This document shows positions 1 to 7,223 of a stretch of 64,000 bases of DNA, in pieces (the first letter of the stretch is position 1; each line of letters starts with the position of its first letter). This stretch comes from Actinomycetota bacterium (GTDB lineage Bacteria > Actinomycetota > Acidimicrobiia > Acidimicrobiales > MedAcidi-G1). A program made the position numbers and the translations under genes. Where the stretch lies: positions 18,082-82,081 of the forward strand of contig JACNKQ010000024.1 in assembly GCA_014381945.1 (NCBI GenBank), written 5' to 3'. Below the pieces are notes generated by a model. That model ran no database searches. It was not told the DNA's origin and saw nothing but the letters and a program-made list of their open reading frames with translations.

Positions 1-159
1 ACCCCTCCGGGTGTCTGATCCGCCACCCGATCACGGGAAGGCAGGGCCGCCCGTCTTTGGGCGACCCGGTAACGGTAGATGCTGGATGTGACATTGGCAA
101 CATGCACCGAAAATCTCAGGAATAACCGCAGCAGCCTGAAGGCGAAACCGTCCGCCGGT

Positions 160-714
160 TCAGCGTCGTGTCAGTGCTGTGGCGGCCATGACGGCGCCGA
201 GCACGCCACCGGAGGTGGACAGCAGCAGGTCTCCAACCGTGTCGTCGTAGGTGAGTTGCAGGCCGGTGGTTCCCATCTCCTGGATCACCCACTCGACGCC
301 CTCCCAGGCAATGATGGCGATCGCTCCCAGGCCCGATCCCAGCATCACCAGGTTCCAGCGGGCCAGCACGTAGGGGCGCAGGAACAGGACGAAGGCGGCG
401 ACGAGGAATGTCCAGTTGACGAAGTGGAGGATGTCGTCGAACTGATCGAAGGTATCGAACAGGTTCACCAGGTTGCCGAGCAGGTCGAGCACGAACGGTG
501 TCACGAACAGTGCGTCGGCCAGGTGCGGGTACGCCACCCGGCGGCCGCGCACATGCCACACGAGCGGCACGATCAGAAGCGAGATCGGATAGCCGATCGC
601 CCGTTCGGGCCAGCCCTTGCCCTCGACACCGGGTATGCCGGGGAAGACGAGGCCGGCCAGCAGGCACGCGATCAGCGCACCCTTGACCGTCCACATCAGC
701 CGGCGCTGGTTCAT
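160..714 (-). CDS. Small integral membrane protein (DUF2238/VanZ-like topology)
   Basis: About 184 residues with four or five hydrophobic helices and short loops. Acidic and aromatic positions between helices (DDILHF near the middle, WEGVEW, then YDDTVGDLL) recall the DUF2238 and VanZ-like families, where Asp/Glu residues at membrane edges are conserved; that match is from memory and not certain. I chose the ATG at 714 because longer in-frame extensions run into the adjacent acyl-CoA synthetase and encode Arg/Pro-rich sequence with no membrane character. It lies 32 bp downstream of that synthetase on the same strand and may be its operon partner. Function unknown. Confidence 0.6.
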   Translation of the reverse strand: MNQRRLMWTVKGALIACLLAGLVFPGIPGVEGKGWPERAIGYPISLLIVPLVWHVRGRRVAYPHLADALFVTPFVLDLLGNLVNLFDTFDQFDDILHFVNWTFLVAAFVLFLRPYVLARWNLVMLGSGLGAIAIIAWEGVEWVIQEMGTTGLQLTYDDTVGDLLLSTSGGVLGAVMAATALTRR

Positions 715-746
715 GGCGGAACCCTGGGTCAGTCGACGGGTCTGGA

Positions 747-2306
747 TCAGTTCACCTGCTTGTCCATGTCTTCCCAGTAGGGGGAGCGCAGCTTGTACTT
801 CTGGAGTTTGCCGGTGGCGGTCCGGGCGAGTTCGTCGCGGAATTCGACCGACGTGGGGCACTTGAAGTGGGCCAGCTTCGCCCGGCAGTGGTCGATGAGC
901 GCCTGTTCATCGACGGGGCTGCCGGTCACCGATCCCGCCTCGCCCTGGTCTGCGACGAGCACAACCAGCGCCTTGATGGTCTCCCCCCACTTCTCGTCAG
1001 GCACGCCGATCACGGCCACCTCGGCTACCGAAGGGTGTGAGAACAGGGTGTCCTCGACCTCGATGGACGAGACGTTCTCGCCGCCCGAGATGATCACGTC
1101 CTTCTTCCGGTCGAGGATCGCCGCATAGTTGTCGTCGTCGATCACACCGCCGTCGCCGGTGTGGAACCAGCCGTCCGCAAGTGCCTCGGTGGTGGCCTCC
1201 GGCTGCTGCCAGTAGCTCTTGAGCACATGGTTCGAGCGGGCCAGGAGCTCGCCGTCGGGTGCGGTCTCGAGGGCGACTCCCAGTGCGGGTGCGCCGGCCC
1301 GCGAGAGCTTGGAAGCCCGCCCTGCGGCGTCGAGGTGGTCCCATTCGGCCCGGCGGCGGTTCATGGTTAGCAGGGGGGCGGTCTCGGTGAGACCGTAGAT
1401 CTGGATGAACTCCCAGCCCAGCTCGGTCTCGACCCGTTCGATGGTCTTCGTGGGGGGTGGGGCGCCGGCCACGACCACCCGGACGGTTCCGGCGCCGGGG
1501 ATCGGTCCGTCCCAGTCGGCGGCGGCGTCGAGTACGGCCGCAACGACCGCCGGTGCACCACACATCAGCGTGACCCCGTGCTGCTCGATGCGCCGCAGTA
1601 TCTCGGGACCGTCGACCTTGCGCAGGACGATGTGCTTCCCTCCCATGGCGGTCACTACGTACGGCATGCCCCAGCCGTTGCAGTGGAACATCGGGAGCGT
1701 GTGGAGGTAGACGTCCCGGTCGGACACCAGGGTGTGCCAGCCGAAGGTGGCGGCATTGATCCACAGGTTCCGGTGGGTCATCTCGACGCCCTTGGGTCGG
1801 GCCGTGGTACCGCTGGTGTAGTTGATCGTGGCGGTGGCACGTTCGTCGGGCGTCCATGGCCGGGGTTCGACGCCCTCCACGAACAGGCTGTCGGATTCCT
1901 CACCGGAGAGGAGGCGCCGCGCAACGTTCACGTCACCGAGCGTCTCCTCGAGTTCGGGGTCCATGAGGAGCACCTCGGCACCCGAGTGGTCGACTATGTA
2001 CTGGACCTCCTCGGCGTTGAGCCTGAAGTTGATCGGCACGCCGACCCGACCGTAGGCGCTGGTGCCGAACAGGAACACGAGCATGCGTGCGGCGTTGTGC
2101 GACACGATCGCGACCCGTGCGCCGAGGTCGAGGCCCAGGCCGTCGAGGCCTGCGGCCATCGCCTTCGCCAGTTCGGCCATGCGCCGGTATGTGAGGTCGG
2201 GGAGCGGAGGCGCCACCTGGTCGGGTTCGTCGACAACGGCGATCCGGTCGCCATAGACCAACTCGGCGCGTCGCAGGTGGTCTGCAACTGTCAGCGGAAT
2301 CTCCAT
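747..2306 (-). CDS. AMP-binding acyl-CoA synthetase (fatty-acid--CoA ligase)
   Basis: A 519-residue ANL-superfamily ligase that would activate a carboxylic acid with ATP to an acyl-adenylate and then an acyl-CoA. Visible motifs are the P-loop-like A3 motif YTSGTTARPKG (about residue 163), IYGLTETAPL (about 310), the A7/A8 core GWFHTGDGG followed by DRKKDVIISGGENV (about 380-415), and the C-terminal catalytic lysine region RTATGKLQK (about 500). Full length for the family. The second synthetase, at 14735-16357, belongs to a different subgroup. Neighbouring beta-oxidation genes suggest a fatty acid or related carboxylate as substrate; the exact acid cannot be read from sequence. Confidence 0.93.
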   Translation of the reverse strand: MEIPLTVADHLRRAELVYGDRIAVVDEPDQVAPPLPDLTYRRMAELAKAMAAGLDGLGLDLGARVAIVSHNAARMLVFLFGTSAYGRVGVPINFRLNAEEVQYIVDHSGAEVLLMDPELEETLGDVNVARRLLSGEESDSLFVEGVEPRPWTPDERATATINYTSGTTARPKGVEMTHRNLWINAATFGWHTLVSDRDVYLHTLPMFHCNGWGMPYVVTAMGGKHIVLRKVDGPEILRRIEQHGVTLMCGAPAVVAAVLDAAADWDGPIPGAGTVRVVVAGAPPPTKTIERVETELGWEFIQIYGLTETAPLLTMNRRRAEWDHLDAAGRASKLSRAGAPALGVALETAPDGELLARSNHVLKSYWQQPEATTEALADGWFHTGDGGVIDDDNYAAILDRKKDVIISGGENVSSIEVEDTLFSHPSVAEVAVIGVPDEKWGETIKALVVLVADQGEAGSVTGSPVDEQALIDHCRAKLAHFKCPTSVEFRDELARTATGKLQKYKLRSPYWEDMDKQVN

Positions 2307-2411
2307 GCGTGGCTGTTCCTTCGTCTGCGGCCCCGGGTCGGCGACAGTAGTACGGGCAGTCGTGGGCGCCTAGCCTTGGCTGATCCGACTGACCCGGGGA
2401 CAGCGCACCGC

Positions 2412-2753
2412 ATGAGCGATCCAGACCACCCAGACCACCCAGACCACCGAGACCACCCATACCACCCGGATCACGACCCGGAACTCGAAGCGTTCCGGGC
2501 GAGCATCGACAACATCGATGCGGCGCTGGTCCACCTGCTGGCCGAGCGCTTCAAGGTCACCCGCAGGGTGGGTGCCTACAAGGCCGACTCTGGGCTCCCG
2601 CCTGCAGACCCCGACCGTGAGGCTGCGCAGGTCGACCGCCTGCGTCGCCTGGCCGACGAGGCGGGGCTCGATCCGGTGATCTCCGAGAAGTTCCTGCGGT
2701 TCGTGATCGACGAGGTGATCCGCCACCACCTGCAGGCGGCGGACGAGGTCTAG
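2412..2753 (+). CDS. Chorismate mutase, AroQ class, with His/Asp/Pro repeat N-terminus
   Basis: A 113-residue protein whose last 85 residues match the all-helical AroQ chorismate mutase fold (chorismate to prephenate, Phe/Tyr synthesis). Helix 1 has the typical spacing ASIDNIDAALVHLLAERF, followed by VGAYKADSGLP and later DEAGLDPVISEKFLRFVIDEVI. The first 24 residues are a DHP-type repeat with His at every third position (6, 9, 12, 15, 18, 21), encoded by a 9-bp tandem repeat. Normal AroQ proteins begin close to ELEAFRASID, so this tail is an extension; an internal start without it is not excluded. It is divergent from the upstream synthetase and converges with the diiron gene. Confidence 0.85.
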   Translation: MSDPDHPDHPDHRDHPYHPDHDPELEAFRASIDNIDAALVHLLAERFKVTRRVGAYKADSGLPPADPDREAAQVDRLRRLADEAGLDPVISEKFLRFVIDEVIRHHLQAADEV

Positions 2754-2765
2754 CCAGCCGACGAA

Positions 2766-3911
2766 CTACGCCTGCGCCGCTTCGCGGTCCTTGGCGACCT
2801 CGTCGAGGTCGGCGTACTCCTCGCCGGTGTCGACCCAGTCCTCGAACTCGATGACGCCGATCTCGGTGAACCGGTCGCGCAGCCAGCCGTCGCCGGCGTC
2901 GAGCAGGCCCAGCTTCTTGCAGTTGGGCACGATCTTGGAGAACAGCAGGCGCTGGAAGACTCGTAGCTCGTCGGGCATGGCGAGCGTGAACTTCACCATG
3001 TCCTTGACGGGGACGCCCATGCGCTCCCACACCTCCTGGCGCATGAACCGGTCGCGCATGCGCAGGGCGGCCTCGAAGGCGAACTCCTGGCGGTCGCGCA
3101 GTTCGGCGGTGGTGAGCTCCTGGTACACCTCCTGGAGGCTGAGCACGCCGAAGGCCACGTGGCGGGCCTCGTCGCTCATGACGTAGCGCAGCAGCTTCTT
3201 CAGCAGTGGCTCTTCGGTGGTCTGCTGCATGAAGCTGAAGGCGGCCAGTGCGAGGCCCTCGACCATGATCTGCATTCCGAGGTAGGTCATGTCCCAGCGG
3301 CTGTCCTCGAGGATGTCGTCGAGGAGCAGGCCGAGGTGCGTGTTGCACGGGTACCTGATGCCGTCGAGCTTCTGGTCGAGGTACTGGGCGAAGACCTCGA
3401 CGTGGCGGGCCTCGTCGACCACCTGGGTGGCGGCGTAGTACTTGGCGTCGATCCACGGGACGGTTTCGACGATCTTGGCGGTGCATAGCAGGGCGCCCTG
3501 CTCGCCGTGCATGAACTGCGACAGGCTCCAGTTCATGGACTCGACGCCGAGGTCGGCCCACTCTTCCTCGGTGAGCTTGTGCAGCGGCGACTCGGGGTTC
3601 TCGGCGAAGTACTGGACCTCGAGGGGGTCGGCGGGGGCGAGGGTCTTGTAGGGGTCGACGTCGATTGACCAGTCGAGGTCGGTCTGGCCGTTCCACTGGG
3701 AGGTCTTGGCCTTTTCGTAGAGCTTGTCGAGCCGTGCCCGCTCGCCCTTGTCGTAGCGCCAGGTGAAGATGGCGTCGGCGTTGTCCTCGACGGTGTGGAT
3801 CACCGACGTGACGTCGTCGTTCCAGACGGAGAACTCGGTGATCCGGTCCGGGTCGTTGGCGTACTCGGCCAGGTCGACTACGTACTCGGGGCGCGGTTCG
3901 GTGGTGGTCAC
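2766..3911 (-). CDS. Ferritin-like diiron protein (R2/AurF-like), copy 1
   Basis: A 381-residue helical protein carrying two carboxylate-His metal-binding sets: FMHGEQGAL and VVDEARHVE in the first half (about residues 132-170), and MVEGLALAA and MSDEARHVAF in the second (about 220-250). This E..ExxH..E..ExxH spacing is that of ferritin-like diiron oxygenases and R2-like proteins. It probably uses O2 in an oxidation or desaturation, substrate unknown. It is translationally coupled (4-nt overlap) to the TetR regulator upstream. A paralogue sits at 7224-8285, sharing HGEQGALLC, WIDAKYYA and KIVPNCKKLGLLD, so the two flank the beta-oxidation-like cluster. Confidence 0.82.
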   Translation of the reverse strand: MTTTEPRPEYVVDLAEYANDPDRITEFSVWNDDVTSVIHTVEDNADAIFTWRYDKGERARLDKLYEKAKTSQWNGQTDLDWSIDVDPYKTLAPADPLEVQYFAENPESPLHKLTEEEWADLGVESMNWSLSQFMHGEQGALLCTAKIVETVPWIDAKYYAATQVVDEARHVEVFAQYLDQKLDGIRYPCNTHLGLLLDDILEDSRWDMTYLGMQIMVEGLALAAFSFMQQTTEEPLLKKLLRYVMSDEARHVAFGVLSLQEVYQELTTAELRDRQEFAFEAALRMRDRFMRQEVWERMGVPVKDMVKFTLAMPDELRVFQRLLFSKIVPNCKKLGLLDAGDGWLRDRFTEIGVIEFEDWVDTGEEYADLDEVAKDREAAQA

Positions 3912-4579
3912 TGGGGTGCTCCTGTCTGCTGTGAGGTCTCGTGGTTGGTGTCGTGCGGGTTCTCAGACACCGCCATGGAGGCGATGACACGGTCGATGAC
4001 GGTGGTCCATGCGTCGGTTTCGGGCAGTTCGAGGCCCATGGCCCGGGTGAGGGTCATTCCGAAGCCGATGGCGTGGGCGAGGCGGACCGTGGCCAGGCGG
4101 TCGAGGCCGGGGTCGATCAGGCCGTCTGCCACGGCCTCGTCGACGAGTTTGGCGAGGCGGGCGTCCTCGTCCTCGACGCGGCGGCGGATGGCGGCGGCCA
4201 GTTCCGGGTCGCGGCGACCGGCGACGATGGCCTCGAGGAGGAGGCCGTAGCCGGTGGGGAGTTCGTCGAGGAGGTGGCTTCCGAGCGATGCCAGGACGTC
4301 TGTGGCGGACTCGCCGGCGTGGTCGGAGCGGAGCAGGCGCTCGATCTCGTCGGGGATGTGGTGGTCGACGGCGTCGAGGAGGAGTTCGGCCTTTCCGGTG
4401 TATCGGCTGTAGATGGCGCCGGTGGTCACGCCTGCCCGTCGGGCGATCTCGGCGACGCCGGACTTCTCGTAGCCCATCTCTGCGAAGACATCGGCGGCGG
4501 CGTGCAACAGACGTGTCGTGAGGGCATCCGACTCCGTGTCGGACGCGGTCGTCCGGATCTCTTGCGCTCCCACAGCCAC
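3908..4579 (-). CDS. TetR/AcrR-family transcriptional regulator
   Basis: A 223-residue one-component repressor. The N-terminal helix-turn-helix spans about residues 20-65 (LHAAADVFAEMGYEKSGVAE, then ARRAGVTTGAIYSRY) and is typical of TetR. The C-terminal ligand-binding half is helical and not diagnostic. Its stop overlaps the start of the diiron gene by 4 nt, so regulator and diiron protein are probably cotranscribed. An AT-rich near-palindrome seven bases upstream of the start, between this gene and the divergent enoyl-CoA hydratase gene, is the likely operator and would allow autoregulation plus control of the divergent operon. An acyl-CoA or related lipid is a plausible effector given the neighbours (inference). 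Confidence 0.9.
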   Translation of the reverse strand: MAVGAQEIRTTASDTESDALTTRLLHAAADVFAEMGYEKSGVAEIARRAGVTTGAIYSRYTGKAELLLDAVDHHIPDEIERLLRSDHAGESATDVLASLGSHLLDELPTGYGLLLEAIVAGRRDPELAAAIRRRVEDEDARLAKLVDEAVADGLIDPGLDRLATVRLAHAIGFGMTLTRAMGLELPETDAWTTVIDRVIASMAVSENPHDTNHETSQQTGAPQ

Positions 4580-4585
4580 CTCTGC

Positions 4586-4602
4586 ATAATAACGGTCATT
4601 AT
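4586..4602. promoter_or_regulatory. Putative TetR operator in divergent promoter region
   Basis: The 17-bp sequence ataataacggtcattat is a near-perfect inverted repeat (arms ATAAT/ATTAT, one mismatched pair around a GC-containing core). It is strikingly AT-rich against its GC-rich surroundings. It sits 7 bp upstream of the TetR start and 75 bp upstream of the divergent enoyl-CoA hydratase start. Length and symmetry fit TetR half-site spacing. No binding data; inferred from symmetry and position. Confidence 0.6.
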
Positions 4603-4676
4603 CGCCTTGTCAAGTCGGCGAACCTGATCCGGCCTGCATTCTGGTTGCCGGCAGACACCCGCCTAGTGTCCGACCG

Positions 4677-5405
4677 ATGGAGACACGCGTCCGACTCGAG
4701 ATCGATGGGCCGGTGGCCACGATCACGAACGACAACGCCGAGAAGCACAACGCCTTCGACGACGCCATGGACGCACGGCTGTTCGAGATCCTGAGCGAGA
4801 TCAAGGCGAACCCTGACGTTCGGGCGGTGATCTGGCGGGGCGAGGGAAGGTCGTGGTCGTCGGGCCGCGACGTCTCGGCCATCGGCGTGCCCCTGACCAC
4901 CGACCAGCATGCGGCCCTGATGCGCCGGGGCCACGACGGCATCCAGCAGCTCTGGGAGCTCGAGGCCCCGGTGATCGTGGCGATCCAGGGCTGGGCCATC
5001 GGCGGGTCGTTCCAACGGGCCCTCATGTGCGACATCCGGGTGGCAGCCGAGGATGCCCGCTTCATGCTCCCCGAACTCGGCCACGGCGTCATCCCCGACA
5101 CCGGCGGCATGGGCGTGCTCCAACAGATGTGCGGGCACGGCCTGGTCAGCGACATGGTGCTCACCGGCCGCCGGCTCGACGCCGAAGAGGCGCTCCGGTA
5201 CGGGATCGTGTCCCGGGTGGTGCCCGACGACGAACTCGGCGCCACTGTGCGGGAAATGGCCGAGACGATCGCCGCAGTGCCGCCCCTGGCCGTGTCCCTC
5301 GCCCGGCAGGTCATTGGGAACCTGGCACGACCCGGCATCGCCGCCTCAATGGCCGACGAGCGCACCTTCCAGACGCGCCTCAACCAGGAGCGCAGCCAGT
5401 CATGA
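4677..5405 (+). CDS. Enoyl-CoA hydratase/isomerase family protein
   Basis: A 242-residue crotonase-fold protein, normal length. The oxyanion-hole segments are visible as WSSGRDVSAIG (about residues 60-70) and GWAIGGSFQRAL (about 105-117). The second conserved region, MLPELGHGVIPDTGGMG, carries the Glu and Asp positions used by hydratases or isomerases. It probably hydrates or isomerises an enoyl-CoA in beta-oxidation. It is first gene of a plus-strand set with an SDR reductase and an LLM oxidoreductase, and its stop lies inside the first copy of a 14-bp repeat that leads into the next gene. It is probably controlled by the divergent TetR. Confidence 0.9.
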   Translation: METRVRLEIDGPVATITNDNAEKHNAFDDAMDARLFEILSEIKANPDVRAVIWRGEGRSWSSGRDVSAIGVPLTTDQHAALMRRGHDGIQQLWELEAPVIVAIQGWAIGGSFQRALMCDIRVAAEDARFMLPELGHGVIPDTGGMGVLQQMCGHGLVSDMVLTGRRLDAEEALRYGIVSRVVPDDELGATVREMAETIAAVPPLAVSLARQVIGNLARPGIAASMADERTFQTRLNQERSQS

Positions 5406-5443
5406 GCGGCGGGTCATGAACGGCGGGTCATGAGCGGCGCATC
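5402..5443 (+). repeat. 14-bp tandem repeat forming an ATGA stop/start cascade
   Basis: Three consecutive 14-bp units (consensus ATGARCGGCGGGTC) begin at 5402, 5416 and 5430. The first ATG overlaps the TGA of the enoyl-CoA hydratase gene. The ATGs at 5402 and 5416 each open a five-codon reading frame (MSGGS, MNGGS) whose TGA overlaps the next ATG; the third ATG starts the SDR gene. The layout would carry a ribosome by termination-reinitiation from one gene to the next, or it may be simple slippage duplication of a coupling site. Confidence 0.75.
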
Positions 5444-6338
5444 CGAGACTCCGGGCCTGCCGGCACCACCGCGGACCGGCGCCAGCGCCCTGCCCGCCGG
5501 CACCTATGACGGCGAGACGGTCTTCATAACCGGCGCCGGCACCGGCTTGGGCAAGGCCATCGCCGTCGAGTTTGCCCGCCTGGGGGCGTCGGTCGTGGTC
5601 GCCAGCCGCAGCCCCGAGCACCTGGCCGCCGGCCGGGCGGCCATCGAGGCGGTCGGCGCCGAGGTCAAGGTGGTCGAATGCGACATCCGCGACGCCGAGG
5701 CGGTCACCGCAGCCTTCGATGCCGCCGAGGAACGCTTCGGCCTGCCCCGGGTGCTCGTCAACAACGCCGCCGCCAACTTTCCGTCGCCCGCAGAGGACCT
5801 GTCGCCCAATGCGTGGCGCACGGTCGTGGACATCACGCTCAACGGCACCTTCCTGGTCAGCCGCGAGTTCGCCCGCCGCCACCTCGCCGCCGGCAGCCCG
5901 GCGTCGATCGTCAACGTGGGCGCCTCGTATGCGTGGACGGGTGGGCCCGGCTTCGCCCACTCGGCCGCCGCCAAGGCCGGGGTGAAGAACATGGTCGAGA
6001 CGCTCGCCGTCGAATGGGGTCCCTCCGGAATCCAGGTCAACGGGCTGGTGCCGGGCCTGTTCCCCCATGAGGACATGACCGACGACATCCGGGGCAGCCT
6101 CGACATGAGCAGTGATCCCACCGGTGGGCACGCTCTGCTCCAGCCCGCCATGCGGGTGGGGCAACGCCAGGAGCTGGGTTGGGCGGCAACGTTCCTCGCC
6201 TCTCCCTATGCCCGCTTCATCTCCGGTCACACGCTCGTGGTCGACGGCGCCAACTGGCAGCGCCGCAACCTCACCAACCCACCCGTCACCACGGTCCGCG
6301 ACCAACTCGGTCGCGGTACGTTTTCGCTCGAAGACTGA
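5430..6338 (+). CDS. SDR oxidoreductase, 2,4-dienoyl-CoA reductase-like
   Basis: A 302-residue short-chain dehydrogenase. The Rossmann nucleotide-binding loop is TGAGTGLGKA (about residue 32) and NNAA (about 110) is the conserved Asn region. The classical YxxxK is absent; instead the segment around residues 169-188 has Ser-x3-Lys with a Tyr (in ASYAW) exactly 15 residues before the Lys. That spacing is the one I know from mitochondrial 2,4-dienoyl-CoA reductase, whose Tyr/Ser/Lys set differs from classical SDRs. With the coupled enoyl-CoA hydratase this suggests processing of unsaturated acyl-CoAs, NADPH-dependent (inference). The start is the third ATG of a tandem-repeated coupling site. Confidence 0.85.
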   Translation: MSGASETPGLPAPPRTGASALPAGTYDGETVFITGAGTGLGKAIAVEFARLGASVVVASRSPEHLAAGRAAIEAVGAEVKVVECDIRDAEAVTAAFDAAEERFGLPRVLVNNAAANFPSPAEDLSPNAWRTVVDITLNGTFLVSREFARRHLAAGSPASIVNVGASYAWTGGPGFAHSAAAKAGVKNMVETLAVEWGPSGIQVNGLVPGLFPHEDMTDDIRGSLDMSSDPTGGHALLQPAMRVGQRQELGWAATFLASPYARFISGHTLVVDGANWQRRNLTNPPVTTVRDQLGRGTFSLED

Positions 6339-6361
6339 CCACCGGAACAGGGAGTCCCGCC

Positions 6362-7213
6362 TTGCACAGCGCAGTCTGCATCTTTCCCACCGAATACGCG
6401 ATCGGCCCCGTCGCCCTGGCGACGGCCCTCGAGGAGCGGGGCTTCGAGTCGCTGTGGGTGGCCGAGCACAGCCACATTCCGGTCGACCGGGCATCGCCGT
6501 GGCCGGGCGGTCCTGACATGCCGCAGATGTACCACGACACCATGGACCCGTTCGTCTGGTTGACCGCTGCAGCCACGGCCACCGAGCGCCTCAAGGTGGG
6601 AACCGGCATCTGCCTGGTGGTCGAGCGCGATCCCATCCACACCGCCAAGCAGGTCACCAGCCTCGACGTGCTCTCCGGTGGTCGGTTCCTGTTTGGCGTC
6701 GGCGCCGGGTGGAACGCAGAGGAGATGGCCAACCACGGCACCGACCCGTCCCGCCGATTCGGCCTGCTGCGCGAGCGCATCGAGGCCATGCAGGCGATCT
6801 GGGCCGCCGATGGCGCCGAGTACCACGGTGACCAGGTCGACTTCGCACCCATCCACCAGAACCCGAAGCCGGTCCAGTCGCCCCATCCGCCGATCCACGT
6901 GGGCGGCGTGTTCCCCGGAGGCCTGGAGCGGGCCGTCCGCTACGGCAACGGCTGGATCCCCATCGCCGGACGGGGCGACGACGGCTTCGACCCGGCGGCG
7001 GTCGTGGCCCAGCGGGACGAGGCCTGTGAACGGGCGGGGCGCGATCCGGCCGAGGTGGAGGTCAGCATCTTCTATGCGCCGCCCGATCGTGCGACCGTTG
7101 AGGCCATGGCCGAGGCGGGCATCAGCCGGGCACTGTTCGGCCTGCCGCCCGCCGGCGCCGACGAGGTGCTTCCGCTCCTCGACCGGTTGGCCGAGGTGGC
7201 GAAGGGGTTCTGA
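6362..7213 (+). CDS. LLM-class F420-dependent oxidoreductase
   Basis: A 283-residue luciferase-like TIM-barrel protein. Typical segments are ALEERGFESLWVAEHSHIP near the N-terminus, KVGTGICLVVERDP (about residue 80), SGGRFLFGVGAGWN (about 105) and PIHVGGVFPGGLERAVRYG (about 180). Such actinobacterial proteins usually bind cofactor F420 and move hydride to or from alcohols, aldehydes or carbonyls; the substrate is not readable. I start it at TTG 6362, which has an AGGGAG ribosome site about 8 nt upstream; any longer version overlaps the SDR gene and loses family similarity. It lies 23 bp after the SDR, probably in the same operon. Confidence 0.87.
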   Translation: MHSAVCIFPTEYAIGPVALATALEERGFESLWVAEHSHIPVDRASPWPGGPDMPQMYHDTMDPFVWLTAAATATERLKVGTGICLVVERDPIHTAKQVTSLDVLSGGRFLFGVGAGWNAEEMANHGTDPSRRFGLLRERIEAMQAIWAADGAEYHGDQVDFAPIHQNPKPVQSPHPPIHVGGVFPGGLERAVRYGNGWIPIAGRGDDGFDPAAVVAQRDEACERAGRDPAEVEVSIFYAPPDRATVEAMAEAGISRALFGLPPAGADEVLPLLDRLAEVAKGF

Positions 7214-7223
7214 CCGGTGGCCC

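Noticed and set aside
1..159. Possible gene or promoter at the window start
   Set aside because: No start, domain or promoter motif could be supported in this short GC-rich stretch.
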